From positions 1 through 39,233 of the forward strand of contig JADGCS010000034.1 of NCBI GenBank assembly GCA_015228875.1: a DNA stretch of 39,233 bases. Direction: 5' to 3'. The first letter of the stretch is position 1; every line of letters starts with the position of its first letter. The DNA comes from Deltaproteobacteria bacterium. GTDB lineage: Bacteria; UBA10199; JADGCS01. Shown here in pieces: positions 9,171 through 17,252 of this stretch. The translations under genes and the position numbers were made by a program. The notes beneath the pieces were generated by a model. It was not told the origin of the DNA. It worked only from the letters and a program-made list of their open reading frames with translations, and searched no databases.

Positions 9171-10574
9171 TTAAAAAAACAACTCGTCTTCGTTAAAGAG
9201 TTCGTCAGCAACCAGATCCTTAAAATGATCTGTCCCGCAGTACTTGGAATATTGTTTTCCAGCAGAAGTCACGCGCGCTGCACACTCGGCGCCCAGGGCC
9301 TGATCCCAGATGTCTTCAAGGCTGTCTCCGTCATCGCCTGAGACCTCATCTGTTTTAAAATGATGCCAGAGCGGACGCAGGGCCACTTTGTTCTCGAGGC
9401 CTTCAATCTCTACCAGCTGGAACATGTGCATATTGCTCAGGGGACGCATGTAATCCTCCGGTACGCCTTCGCCGGGAGGGGGACCAAAGATGGTCCACAT
9501 GTAAAAGGCGGCGATGTTGCCCTCGATATCGGTCCCCTTCTTGTTGTCGTTGTCGTAATCGGCGGCACAGCCATTGAGAAATTCGCTCCTTAGTCCCGAA
9601 TTGAGGTACCACACCATGGACCTCGTGGCATCAGCATGCCCTTCGTATTCCGCAAAAAAATAGGGCCTGCTGGCGCTGGTGGTTGTTGTCTCTGTGACGG
9701 GGCTGCACAGGTAGTGATAGTGCGGCAGATAGATTGCGTCCGCTGCGTATTCAAATATATTGTCGTACTTCATGTCGTTTTTGATCCGGTGTCCCAGTTC
9801 ATGGGCGGCAGCCCTCATCTTGTGGGCAAACTGGCCGGTTCCGTAGTTGATGATGATGGTGTCCCAGACGTTGAGTGCGTCTCCGTAAAGCCATTGGAGT
9901 ACCCAGTCAGATGGCGGGATCGGATGACGTGCAGCAGACTCCAGGAGACCATAGGTCCAGTCTACATTTTCGTGCAGCCGTGCCGCCCAGTGTCCAAGAT
10001 GATCATTGGACTGCCCGCCAATTTTCCAGGTCCCGATGTCGACATATTTTGTCTGACTGGAACGCGTGACCTTTGCGCCATTGCTTTGTCTTAAGACAAA
10101 GTTATTGTCGATCTGCCATTTGACGAGGAGTGAGTCCCCCAGGATATTCAGTTGATCGTATATTTTAAAACCCTTTGCGCTCTGGGCACGGACAACAGCC
10201 TTGATGTCCGCCGGGTTGTAATTGCCCGAAGGAAAGGAATCGTTGTCCTCGCAGTAGATGACGGCATTTTTAATCTCTCCCTTAAGATCTGTCCAATAGG
10301 AGCCGCAGAAGTCATCGACGCCAAAGTCCTTGTCGTAAAAATAAACCATCTGCCTTGCTGCGGGGACGTAGACCTCGTTTCTTGTCAGAAACTCACTGTC
10401 ACGAATAATACGGTTTGCATCATCGGGGTGCGTTTTTAAATAAGCAGGCCTTAAAATTTTAACGGACTTGACCGTGATTTTTTTTGAATTTGCAAGCGCT
10501 GCTGTTGAGCTGCACAGAATAAAACAAATAAACAATGCCGCCCACAACCAATAAACATTCATTCTTTTTGTCAT
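9171..10574 (-). CDS. Secreted protein with HELGH zinc-binding motif, 467 residues
   Basis: A clear Sec signal peptide (residues 1-28, hydrophobic WLWAALFICFILCSS, cleavage likely after ALA before NSKK) precedes a mature domain of about 440 residues. The motif AAAHELGHRI (about 256-265) is a zincin HExxH site. The following helix FFAEYEGHADATRSM (about 307-320) carries Glu and His residues that could supply the third ligand. Several cysteines suggest disulfides in the periplasm or outside the cell. I do not recognise the peptidase family, so proteolytic activity is inferred from the motif. The start is firm: GGAGGGTTT lies just before the ATG. It is first in a minus-strand run with the 228- and 791-residue genes. 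Confidence 0.8.
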   Translation of the reverse strand: MTKRMNVYWLWAALFICFILCSSTAALANSKKITVKSVKILRPAYLKTHPDDANRIIRDSEFLTRNEVYVPAARQMVYFYDKDFGVDDFCGSYWTDLKGEIKNAVIYCEDNDSFPSGNYNPADIKAVVRAQSAKGFKIYDQLNILGDSLLVKWQIDNNFVLRQSNGAKVTRSSQTKYVDIGTWKIGGQSNDHLGHWAARLHENVDWTYGLLESAARHPIPPSDWVLQWLYGDALNVWDTIIINYGTGQFAHKMRAAAHELGHRIKNDMKYDNIFEYAADAIYLPHYHYLCSPVTETTTTSASRPYFFAEYEGHADATRSMVWYLNSGLRSEFLNGCAADYDNDNKKGTDIEGNIAAFYMWTIFGPPPGEGVPEDYMRPLSNMHMFQLVEIEGLENKVALRPLWHHFKTDEVSGDDGDSLEDIWDQALGAECAARVTSAGKQYSKYCGTDHFKDLVADELFNEDELFF

Positions 10575-10701
10575 AAACCCTCCTGTTGTATTGAGCCTAT
10601 TTCCTTTTTAATGCAATTACGGTGCCAAATAACGGAGGGCTTTACGTTTCTTATCACCATGAAATCATTTTAAAATTCTTATCGCTGTGATTTTGACACC
10701 C

Positions 10702-10732
10702 TTCTCATTTTGATAATCTATCAAAGTGAGAA
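10702..10732. promoter_or_regulatory. 31-bp palindrome, candidate operator
   Basis: TTCTCATTTTGATA-ATC-TATCAAAGTGAGAA has 14-base arms with a single mismatch (T opposite G). It lies 128 bases upstream of the secreted HELGH gene (minus strand) and downstream of algH. A TTGACA hexamer at 10693-10698 on the plus strand adjoins it. No T-run follows, so a transcription-factor site is more likely than a terminator. Confidence 0.5.
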
Positions 10733-10770
10733 CCAAAGAGGTATAAATGGTGTCAAGAATTGTTACGGGA

Positions 10771-10848
10771 CAAGTTACTAACTTGACTTTAACGCGATTG
10801 AGTTTTCCCGCATGCGAGGAAGGCACCCGCGCTCTGTCAACTTTGAAA
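10771..10848 (-). repeat. Dispersed palindromic element, copy 2 (reverse)
   Basis: It starts CAAGTTACTAACTTGACTTT and ends CTCTGTCAACTTTGAAA, the reverse orientation of copy 1. It sits just outside the stop codon of the algH/yqgE gene (10864). Its loop region (TTTTCCCGCATGCGAGGAA) differs from copy 1. Confidence 0.85.
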
Positions 10849-10863
10849 TTTCTAGACACAAAT

Positions 10864-11430
10864 TTAATTTACAAACGGCGATTGTGGTCCAATGAGTTTG
10901 TGGGGGTCGATGCCAAGTGCCTTGATGGCTGACTGCCATATTTTTTCGGTCTGTGTCTCAAAAAAAAGCGCGTGAGAGAGGGGGCAGGTAATCCAGGCGG
11001 AGACGGCAATTTCTTTTTCGAGTTGTGCAGGTCCCCAACCTGAAAAGCCGTGAATGATTTTAAAGTGGGCGGGGTTGAGTGTGCGTTCGTGATCTGTGAG
11101 CAGCAGGATGTCGCGCGCAATGACGATGTTGTCCGCAATGATGGCATCGTTGGGATCGCTGTGATAACTGCCGTCGTAAATGATCCAGAGCTTGTCTTTT
11201 TCGACCGGGCCGCCGTTGTAGAGGTGGACCTCGTTGTAGGCGGGGTTGAGTGTGCTTTCGGTGAGGATGATGGATTTTCCCAACACAAGGTCGGTCGGTC
11301 TGTTGATGATAAAGCCGCTCGCACCGTGCTCGTTGTATTCGGTTAAAAAAACCACACTCTTGAAAAAATTGGGATCCAAGAGCTCCGGCATCGCAATCAA
11401 AAAACAGGGTTTGAAGTTTTTAAGGTCCAT
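10864..11430 (-). CDS. algH: AlgH/YqgE (DUF179) family protein
   Basis: This is a 188-residue YqgE/AlgH protein. The N-terminal FLIAMPELLDPNFFKSVVFLTEYNEHGASGFIINRPTD pattern (two halves: FLIAMPELLDPNFFKSVV and GASGFIINRPTD) is diagnostic. Later blocks YNGGPVEKDKLW and FSGWGPAQLEKEI are also typical. The cellular role is poorly defined; in Pseudomonas AlgH affects alginate expression indirectly. A longer frame open to 11538 runs straight through palindrome copy 3, so I place the start at the ATG at 11430, where homology begins. The gene is bracketed by two copies of the dispersed palindrome, one 15 bases after its stop and one 12 bases before its start, so its upstream control region must include or lie beyond copy 3. 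Confidence 0.93.
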   Translation of the reverse strand: MDLKNFKPCFLIAMPELLDPNFFKSVVFLTEYNEHGASGFIINRPTDLVLGKSIILTESTLNPAYNEVHLYNGGPVEKDKLWIIYDGSYHSDPNDAIIADNIVIARDILLLTDHERTLNPAHFKIIHGFSGWGPAQLEKEIAVSAWITCPLSHALFFETQTEKIWQSAIKALGIDPHKLIGPQSPFVN

Positions 11431-11442
11431 CTTGGGTGACGA

Positions 11443-11520
11443 CAAGTTACTAACTTGACCTTGACGCGGTTGAGTTCCTCCGTCATGCGAGAAATGCACC
11501 CGCGCTCTGTCGACTTTGAA
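11443..11520 (-). repeat. Dispersed palindromic element, copy 3 (reverse)
   Basis: It runs from CAAGTTACTAACTTGACCTT to CTGTCGACTTTGAA. It begins 12 bases upstream of the algH start codon, so it would be in the algH leader if transcription starts beyond it. The 197 bases from here to nuoA contain AT-rich promoter-like DNA but no clear consensus pair. Confidence 0.85.
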
Positions 11521-11717
11521 ATTCCAAGATATGGACATAGTAAAAATTTTTCATCGAATCAACAGACGGATTTTTTTAAACTTTGACACCCGCAATGCCT
11601 GCTGACAAAAACATGACTTAAGTTACGGGCCAAATGTGTTTTTTTCTTTGAAATAGACCACTCTTTTTTTTATAGAGACAATCTGTCAAGACTCCTCAAA
11701 CAGATCAGGGGATTACT

Positions 11718-12098
11718 ATGCTTTTTAGTTATTCAAACGTGTTGGTGTTTGCAGCTGTTGGCATTGCATTTATTTTGGTGACTCTCTCCATTGGTGCGCT
11801 GATCCGGCCCTATGCCCCATCGCTTAATAAGCTGTCATCTTACGAATGCGGCGAAGAGCCTGTGGGCAGTGCCTGGATGAACTTTAACATCAGGTTTTAC
11901 ATTATCGCGCTCATTTTTGTTATTTTTGATGTCGAGGTTGCCTTTATGTTCCCGGTGGTGCGTATCTTTAAAGAGTGGATTTTAGAGGGCCGGGGGGTTG
12001 TCGCACTGCTTGAGATCCTTGTTTTTGTCCTTATCCTGCTGGTTGGTTTTATTTATGTGTGGAAAAAAGGCGATTTAAACTGGGTGAAAAAAATATGA
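11718..12098 (+). CDS. nuoA: NADH-quinone oxidoreductase subunit A
   Basis: NuoA is a small membrane subunit of complex I near the quinone entry site. This 126-residue protein has three predicted helices: residues about 5-27, 58-80 and 93-115. The loop between helices 1 and 2 has the family signature [23 protein letters not shown], written here as [11 protein letters not shown] and NIRFY. The cysteine in YECG is the conserved one that changes accessibility with enzyme state. Helix 2 contains the conserved acidic [15 protein letters not shown] ribosome site precedes the ATG by 6 bases. It is the first gene of the operon and its stop overlaps nuoB by 4 bases (ATGA). Confidence 0.96.
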   Translation: MLFSYSNVLVFAAVGIAFILVTLSIGALIRPYAPSLNKLSSYECGEEPVGSAWMNFNIRFYIIALIFVIFDVEVAFMFPVVRIFKEWILEGRGVVALLEILVFVLILLVGFIYVWKKGDLNWVKKI

Positions 12099-12583
12099 TC
12101 TCACTAAGAAACACATTTCCCGAATTTGTTTTAACAACAAAGGTCGATGATTTTTTAAACTGGGGCAGAAAATCCTCACTGTGGTACCTGCTGTTTGGGC
12201 TTGCCTGCTGCGGGATAGAGCTGATGCAGACCGGCGGGCCAAGGACCGATCTAGACCGCTTTGGCGCGGTCTTTAGGGCGACACCCCGTCAGTCCGATCT
12301 CATGATTGTTGCGGGGACGCTGTCCTATAAAATGGCCTCACGCTGCAAACTTCTTTATGACCAGATGCCCGAGCCCAAATACGTGATTTCCATGGGCAGT
12401 TGTGCAAACTGCGGCGGCCTGTTTCAAAAGAGTTATTCGGTGGTCAAGGGGGTCGATAAAATCATCCCCGTCGACATTTACATACCGGGCTGCCCGCCGC
12501 GGCCAGAGGCCCTGACAGAGGGGATCCTTAAAATACAGCAAAAGATGATGAAGGAAAAACTTTTGGTCAAGACAAATGCTTGA
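12095..12583 (+). CDS. nuoB: NADH-quinone oxidoreductase subunit B (N2 cluster)
   Basis: NuoB carries the terminal [4Fe-4S] cluster N2 that passes electrons to quinone. The four ligands are visible in the 162-residue product: the tandem cysteines in GLACCGIE, one in MGSCANCGG and one in IPGCPPRPE. The ATG at 12095 overlaps the nuoA stop in an ATGA junction and begins the normal [11 protein letters not shown]. An earlier in-frame GTG (12059) would add 12 residues encoded inside nuoA and is unlikely. Length and motifs are normal, with no fusion to nuoC or nuoD. Confidence 0.97.
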   Translation: MISLRNTFPEFVLTTKVDDFLNWGRKSSLWYLLFGLACCGIELMQTGGPRTDLDRFGAVFRATPRQSDLMIVAGTLSYKMASRCKLLYDQMPEPKYVISMGSCANCGGLFQKSYSVVKGVDKIIPVDIYIPGCPPRPEALTEGILKIQQKMMKEKLLVKTNA

Positions 12584-12659
12584 TCAGCCCTCAGCCGGGG
12601 AACAAATGGTCAATGGCTCAGGGCCGTTTCCCTGCTGATGAATAAACGGAGCGATCAAC

Positions 12660-13148
12660 ATGAACGAAAAAGATATTATCACCCTCATCAAGACACAGTT
12701 TGCCTCTGCAAAGCTCGAATGGGTCGAGGCACCAAGTGGCGACAATTACCTTGTGGTGCCGTCCGAGGCCCTGCGCGATGTTGTCAAATACATTAAAGAG
12801 ACAGAGGCCCTTTATTTTGATTACCTTGTCAACTTGAGTGCGTTTGATGCCACAGAACATATAGAGGTGACCTATCATTTTTACTCGTACACCCACAGGC
12901 ACAAGCTGGTCCTTAAGGTCAAGGCGGTGCGATTAAACGGCGAGGTACCCACAATCACCGATCTTTACGGGACGGCCAATTTTCAGGAGCGTGAGGTCTT
13001 CGATCTTTTGGGGGTCAGGTTTGCAAGCCACCCCAATCTTGCGCGCATCCTTTTGCCGCCCGATTTTAAGGGGCACCCGCTCCTTAAGGACTACCAGGAG
13101 GAGGCGCAGTACAACGGTATCGAGACAACGCGGGCGTCGTTGTTGTAA
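12660..13148 (+). CDS. nuoC: NADH-quinone oxidoreductase subunit C
   Basis: NuoC is a peripheral-arm subunit without cofactors that packs against NuoD. This 162-residue protein has the 30-kDa-subunit signature EREVFDLLGVRFASHPNLARILLP (two parts: EREVFDLLGV and HPNLARILLP), then GHPLLKDY. It is a separate gene, unlike the NuoCD fusion of enterobacteria. A 76-base spacer after nuoB contains an imperfect CCCTCAGCC/GGCTCAGGG dyad (from about 12590 to 12621). The spacer after it holds a terminator-like hairpin. Confidence 0.94.
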   Translation: MNEKDIITLIKTQFASAKLEWVEAPSGDNYLVVPSEALRDVVKYIKETEALYFDYLVNLSAFDATEHIEVTYHFYSYTHRHKLVLKVKAVRLNGEVPTITDLYGTANFQEREVFDLLGVRFASHPNLARILLPPDFKGHPLLKDYQEEAQYNGIETTRASLL

Positions 13149-13166
13149 AACTTTCGCATGAGGGGA

Positions 13167-13189
13167 GGGGCACCCTGCCCCTGTTTTTA
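13167..13189 (+). terminator. Terminator-like hairpin between nuoC and nuoD
   Basis: AGGGGCA-CCC-TGCCCCT is a perfect 7-bp GC-rich stem with a 3-base loop. It is followed at once by GTTTTTAAAA. This is the shape of an intrinsic terminator on the plus strand, but it lies inside the operon with nuoD starting 37 bases later. It more likely acts as a partial terminator or mRNA-processing barrier that sets the ratio of upstream to downstream subunits. Confidence 0.65.
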
Positions 13190-13225
13190 AAAGGCACAGC
13201 CCTGATGCGGGACGGATGAAATAAA

Positions 13226-14374
13226 ATGACAGAATCAAACCAACCAGAAAAAGTTTTTAAGACCGAAGAGATGGTCCTCAACATGGGGCCACAGCACCCT
13301 TCAACCCACGGTGTCTTACGTTTTGAACTCACCACCGATGGCGAGGTGATGACCAAGGCCGTGCCTGATATCGGTTACCTGCACCGCGGGATCGAAAAAC
13401 TCGCCGAGACAGTCGGGTACGTGGGGTTTATGCCCTACACGGACCGCATCGATTACGTCTCCGCAATGACGGCCAATCAGGGGTATGCGATGGCCGTAGA
13501 AAAACTTGCGGGTATCGAGGTCACGCGCAGGGCAGAGCTGTTAAGGTGTACAGCATCCGAACTCAACCGCATCTCGTCGCACCTGGTCGGTGTGGGCTCT
13601 TTTGGACTCGATATGGGGGCATCAACGCCGTTTGTGCACGCCTTGAGAGAGCGCGAGACCATCAACGACTTGTTAGAGAGCCTCTGCGGAGCACGCCTCA
13701 CCTACAACTATGTGCGTATCGGCGGTGTGTCGCACGACCTCCCTACGGGTTTTATCGACAAGGCCATGGTGTTCTTAAACCACTTCGAACCCATCGTTGG
13801 AGAATTAAACAGGTTGCTCAGCGACAACAAAATCTTTATCGAGAGGCTCGCCAACATCGGTGTGATCTCAAAAGAAGACGCAATCAACTACGGGCTTGTT
13901 GGTCCCAATCTGCGGGGGAGCGGGGTCAAATTCGATGTGCGCCGCGACGAGCCTTATTCCGTTTATCCCGAACTCGATTTTAATATTCCGGTGGGACTGG
14001 GAAAAGCGGGGACACTGGGCGACTGTTTCGACAGGTACTACGTGCGTGTCGAAGAAATGCGCGAGTCCGCAAAGATTGTGCGCCAGTGCCTGCTTAAGCT
14101 TAAGGACCTGCCCGAGGGAGATATCATGGGCAAGGTCCCTCGCAAGATCAAACCGCCGAAGGGAGAGGTCCTGGTCAAGGTCGAGTCGTCCAGGGGCGAG
14201 ATGGCCTACTGGATCGTGAGCGATGGTTCCGATAATCCCCTCAGACTTCACTGCCGCACCGGCTCATTCACCTCAATGGGGATCATCGAAAAATTAAGCC
14301 GCGGTATGATGATTGCCGATCTCGTGGCGCTGATCGGCAGTTTTGATATCGTGGCACCGGAGGTAGACCGTTAA
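13226..14374 (+). CDS. nuoD: NADH-quinone oxidoreductase subunit D
   Basis: NuoD (49-kDa subunit homologue) forms the quinone-binding pocket with NuoB. The 382-residue product carries [15 protein letters not shown] near the N-terminus, where the histidines and the nearby beta-hairpin line the quinone site. It also has [53 protein letters not shown] and the C-terminal DIVAPEVDR, which carries the conserved family ending. There is no NuoC domain. Its TAA overlaps the ATG of nuoH by one base (TAATG), which suggests coupled translation. Confidence 0.97.
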   Translation: MTESNQPEKVFKTEEMVLNMGPQHPSTHGVLRFELTTDGEVMTKAVPDIGYLHRGIEKLAETVGYVGFMPYTDRIDYVSAMTANQGYAMAVEKLAGIEVTRRAELLRCTASELNRISSHLVGVGSFGLDMGASTPFVHALRERETINDLLESLCGARLTYNYVRIGGVSHDLPTGFIDKAMVFLNHFEPIVGELNRLLSDNKIFIERLANIGVISKEDAINYGLVGPNLRGSGVKFDVRRDEPYSVYPELDFNIPVGLGKAGTLGDCFDRYYVRVEEMRESAKIVRQCLLKLKDLPEGDIMGKVPRKIKPPKGEVLVKVESSRGEMAYWIVSDGSDNPLRLHCRTGSFTSMGIIEKLSRGMMIADLVALIGSFDIVAPEVDR

Positions 14375-15603
14375 TGCAACCTTTTATCGATCAAATTATT
14401 TCCGAGTGTGAAATTTTACAGGGCCTGCCCCTGTGGTTTTCTTATCTCATTTTTCAACTGATCTTCTGCGGGATTATTTTTGTCTTTGTGGCGGTCTTTG
14501 CGATGCTCGCCGGCTATGCCGAGAGGCGGGTTGCCGGACGCATCCAGTCGCGCATTGGCCCCAACCGTGTGGGTCCGCAGGGGATCTTGCAGTCGCTCGC
14601 CGACGGGATCAAGGTCTTTCTTAAAGAAGACATCATCCCCACACACGCCGATCACATTTTATTCAGGCTCGCCCCGTATTTTATTTTTATCGGGATGTTT
14701 TTATCATTTGTGGCGATCCCGTTTTCATCGCAGTGGGTGATCGCCGATCTTGACATCGGTATCTTTTATCTCCTCGCCGTTGAATCACTTGTGGTCATCG
14801 GCATTGTCATGAGCGGCTGGGCATCAAACAACAAGTGGTCGCTATTAGGCGGCATGAGGAGTGCGGCGCAGATCGTGAGCTACGAGGTGCCGGTGGCCCT
14901 GACGATCCTTCTGGTGGTGATGTATAGCGGCACCATGAGCATACAAGGAATCATCATGGCGCAGGGTGCTGCCCCGTGGAACTGGAACATCTTTCAAACG
15001 CCGTTCTTGTTTGTTGCGTTCTTCCCGCTTTTTATGGGCTCACTTGCCGAGGGGAACCGCATGCCCTTTGACATGCCCGAGGCCGAGTCCGAACTTGTCA
15101 GCGGTTACAACACAGAGTATTCGGGTTTTCGTTTTGTGATCTTCTTTTTTGCGGAGTTTTCCAATCTTTATCTCATCGGTGCCCTTGCCACTGTTTTATT
15201 TTTTGGGGGATGGCAGGCGGGACCTCTTCCCGATTTTGTCAACGGCCTTCTGGGTATCGAAACGCCTCTATCGGCGGCGATTGTTAAAAATCTTGTCGAA
15301 CTTTGTGTGTTCATGTTTAAGTCTTTGTGCCTGGTCTTTATTGTGATCCAGCTCCGTTGGACACTCCCGCGTGTGCGTGTGGATCAACTGATGAACATCT
15401 GCTGGAAATATCTCGTGCCGGTTGCGTTTTTTAATCTGGTGGTGATGGGCATTTGGATGGTGGTTGTTCCAGAATATGTGACAGATATTGTGGCCCTCTG
15501 CATGACCGCATGTGGGGTCTTGCTCCTGGGCTACTTTTTTTACAGGGTTGCGTGGCAGCTTAAAAATACAAAGGCAAGGCTCAGGTTTAACCCACTCAGT
15601 TAG
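14374..15603 (+). CDS. nuoH: NADH-quinone oxidoreductase subunit H
   Basis: NuoH is the ND1 homologue, a membrane subunit that joins the arms and shapes the quinone chamber. The signature AGYAERRVAGRIQSRIGPNRVGPQG (parts: ERRVAGRIQSRIGPNRVGP) and the charged loop EGNRMPFDMPEAESELVSGYNTEYSG (part: NRMPFDMPEAESELVSGYN) are both intact. About nine hydrophobic helices are visible. At 409 residues it is longer than the roughly 325-350 of many NuoH proteins. The excess lies in helical insertions and a basic C-terminal tail (RVAWQLKNTKARLRFNPLS). The stop is followed 1 base later by palindrome copy 4. Confidence 0.95.
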   Translation: MQPFIDQIISECEILQGLPLWFSYLIFQLIFCGIIFVFVAVFAMLAGYAERRVAGRIQSRIGPNRVGPQGILQSLADGIKVFLKEDIIPTHADHILFRLAPYFIFIGMFLSFVAIPFSSQWVIADLDIGIFYLLAVESLVVIGIVMSGWASNNKWSLLGGMRSAAQIVSYEVPVALTILLVVMYSGTMSIQGIIMAQGAAPWNWNIFQTPFLFVAFFPLFMGSLAEGNRMPFDMPEAESELVSGYNTEYSGFRFVIFFFAEFSNLYLIGALATVLFFGGWQAGPLPDFVNGLLGIETPLSAAIVKNLVELCVFMFKSLCLVFIVIQLRWTLPRVRVDQLMNICWKYLVPVAFFNLVVMGIWMVVVPEYVTDIVALCMTACGVLLLGYFFYRVAWQLKNTKARLRFNPLS

Positions 15604-15604
15604 A

Positions 15605-15683
15605 CAAGTTACTAACTTGACTTTGACGCGGTTGAGTTCCTTTGTCATGCGAGAAAGGCACCCGCGCTCTGTCAACTTTGAAA
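15605..15683 (-). repeat. Dispersed palindromic element, copy 4 (reverse), between nuoH and nuoI
   Basis: CAAGTTACTAACTTGACTTT begins two bases after the nuoH stop, and CTGTCAACTTTGAAA ends 20 bases before the nuoI start. Because nuo genes are read on this strand, the element must be transcribed as part of the operon mRNA. It keeps an artificial frame open upstream of nuoI. Confidence 0.87.
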
Positions 15684-15703
15684 TTCCTAGATATATATTA
15701 TTT

Positions 15704-16216
15704 ATGACCTACTTTTCAAACATCAAGACGGCAGTCTCAACGGTATTCGAGGGGATGACAATCACCTTTTCGCACCTGCTCCGAGAACCGATGACTATCC
15801 AGTACCCCGACAGAACACCCCTGCCTGTCAAGGACACGCTTCCCCCGCGCTACAGGGGGTTCTTGTGCGTGCGTCCCGAGATCTGCACGGCCTGCACGCT
15901 GTGTCAAAAGACCTGTCCGATCGATTGCATTGTGATCGAACACAGCAAGGACGAAGAACTCAAACAGAGGGTCATGACTCGTTTTGATATCGACATGGCC
16001 AAGTGCATGTTCTGCGGTTTGTGTACCGAGCAGTGTTCGACGGGCGCCATTTATTTTACAAACGAGTTCGAGGCCTCCACGAGCAACATAAAAGATCTGG
16101 TGTTTAAGTTTATCAAGCAGGGAGAAAAGGTCATCCCCTACAAAATCCCCCGCAAGAAAAAACCGGCGGCCGCAGCAGCAGAAACACAGGCAGCTGCAAA
16201 GGAGAAAAAAGAATAA
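15704..16216 (+). CDS. nuoI: NADH-quinone oxidoreductase subunit I (two [4Fe-4S])
   Basis: NuoI carries clusters N6a and N6b, which lead electrons to N2. The two ferredoxin motifs are CTACTLCQKTCPIDC and CMFCGLCTEQCSTGA, with all eight cysteines present. The ATG at 15704 begins MTYFSNIKTAV. A frame open from 15512 merely reads through the nuoH end and palindrome copy 4. The 170-residue protein ends in a low-complexity Lys/Ala/Glu tail (about residues 150-170) absent from shorter NuoI proteins. The stop overlaps the nuoJ ATG by one base (TAATG). Confidence 0.97.
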   Translation: MTYFSNIKTAVSTVFEGMTITFSHLLREPMTIQYPDRTPLPVKDTLPPRYRGFLCVRPEICTACTLCQKTCPIDCIVIEHSKDEELKQRVMTRFDIDMAKCMFCGLCTEQCSTGAIYFTNEFEASTSNIKDLVFKFIKQGEKVIPYKIPRKKKPAAAAAETQAAAKEKKE

Positions 16217-16719
16217 TGGAAACTTTTATCGTTTCGGTCATATTTATTGTGACCGTAGGTTCGGCCTGTATTGTGGCCTTTAGTAATAATCTTGTTTACT
16301 CGGCCTTTGCGCTGATCGGCACTTTTCTTGGTGTGGCGGGGACCTTTATCTATTTAAATGCGACGTTTCTGGGGCTTGTGCAGCTTGTGGTTTACGCGGG
16401 CGGTATTTTGGTCCTTATTATTTTTGCGGTCATGCTCACATCAAAAATCAATGAGAGTTCCCGGTCAAACCCCGGGGCCAATTACAAGGCCGTCGTCCCT
16501 CTTGTGCTCTTGCTGGTTTTACTTGTGGGCAGGATTCTCACAAGGGACGTGTGGACAAAAGACTTAAGCGGGATGGCCCACGAACCCACGATCACCGCTC
16601 TTGGCAACCTTTTGCTCACTGATTACCTGCTCCCGTTTGAGTTGGTGTCGGTGGTTCTTTTGGCAGCGATGATCGGTGCGGCAGTGATTTCAAGGCGCAA
16701 GGTTAAAACACAGGAGTGA
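16216..16719 (+). CDS. nuoJ: NADH-quinone oxidoreductase subunit J
   Basis: NuoJ is the ND6 homologue, a five-helix membrane subunit that includes the pi-bulge helix important for coupling. The 167-residue product has the signature LVYAGGILVLIIFAVML (about residues 56-72) and hydrophobic helices near 3-22, 28-48, 94-112 and 136-158. Spacing to nuoI is a 1-base overlap and to nuoK 6 bases. Confidence 0.93.
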   Translation: METFIVSVIFIVTVGSACIVAFSNNLVYSAFALIGTFLGVAGTFIYLNATFLGLVQLVVYAGGILVLIIFAVMLTSKINESSRSNPGANYKAVVPLVLLLVLLVGRILTRDVWTKDLSGMAHEPTITALGNLLLTDYLLPFELVSVVLLAAMIGAAVISRRKVKTQE

Positions 16720-16725
16720 CACATT

Positions 16726-17028
16726 ATGACAATCACACCCTTTATTATCATGGCCGTTATTTTGTTTTGCCTTGGCATCTACATTGTCTGCACCCGGGTG
16801 AATGCCATAGGGTTTCTTCTGGGGATCGAACTCATCCTCAATGCCGCCAGTGTAAACTTTGTGGCCTTTGCGCGTTACCACGAAAATGAGATCGGCGGGC
16901 AGGTGTTTACTCTCTTTATCATTGCGCTTGCCGCCTGCGAATCGGTGATTGCCCTTGCGATTGTTCTGGGGGTTTATAAAAATTATAAATCAATCAACAC
17001 GACAAACATCAGCAGTATGAAGCATTGA
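16726..17028 (+). CDS. nuoK: NADH-quinone oxidoreductase subunit K
   Basis: NuoK is the ND4L homologue. Its 100 residues form three transmembrane helices. The conserved glutamates needed for proton translocation are visible in GIELILNAASVNFVAF and in the third helix, AACESVIALAIVLGVY. The length is typical. It is followed by palindrome copy 5 and a structured leader before nuoL. Confidence 0.95.
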   Translation: MTITPFIIMAVILFCLGIYIVCTRVNAIGFLLGIELILNAASVNFVAFARYHENEIGGQVFTLFIIALAACESVIALAIVLGVYKNYKSINTTNISSMKH

Positions 17029-17042
17029 TTTATCTATAGAAA

Positions 17043-17147
17043 TTTCAAAGTCGACAGAGCGCGGGCCATGTTCCGTACGGCACATGGCGGGGGCATTCTT
17101 CGCAAGATGGAGAAATGCACCCGCGTCATAGTCAAGTGAGTAGCTTG
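17043..17147 (+). repeat. Dispersed palindromic element, copy 5 (forward, long form), between nuoK and nuoL
   Basis: It begins TTTCAAAGTCGACAGAGCG and ends CAAGTGAGTAGCTTG, a mutated terminal palindrome. Relative to copy 1 it has about 26 extra bases that form their own hairpin, CCATGT...ACATGG, after GCGCGGG. A further stem GGGCATT/AATGCACCC follows. The same long form occurs in copy 6. Confidence 0.82.
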
Positions 17148-17167
17148 TTTGAATGGTCAAAGGACCA

Positions 17168-17221
17168 ACACCTGGGGTCAGGTGTGGACAGTCTCGCGTT
17201 GTAGACTCTCGGCACCTGACC
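17168..17221 (+). promoter_or_regulatory. Alternative hairpins upstream of nuoL
   Basis: Two mutually exclusive stems can form. The first is ACACCTG-GGGT-CAGGTGT (17168-17185). The second pairs GGTCAGGTG (17176-17184) with CACCTGACC (17213-17221) and encloses AGTCT/AGACT (17190-17194 and 17203-17207). CAGGTG is shared by both. The shape resembles an attenuator switch, but no T-tract follows the second stem, so control of processing or translation is as likely. The nuoL ATG is 31 bases downstream. Confidence 0.5.
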
Positions 17222-17252
17222 TGCGGCCTTAAGCCTTTGACACAATGACCTG

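Noticed and set aside
10864-11538. Longer algH reading frame starting at 11538
   Set aside because: The extra 36 residues are encoded by palindrome copy 3; the same peptide (FKVDRARVHxSHDGG) appears wherever the element occurs, so it reflects repeated DNA and not conserved protein.
12059-12094. Upstream GTG start for NuoB
   Set aside because: The ATG at 12095 gives the normal N-terminus and an ATGA overlap with nuoA.
15512-15703. N-terminal extension of NuoI
   Set aside because: It reads out of frame through the nuoH end and palindrome copy 4; family homology begins at the ATG 15704.
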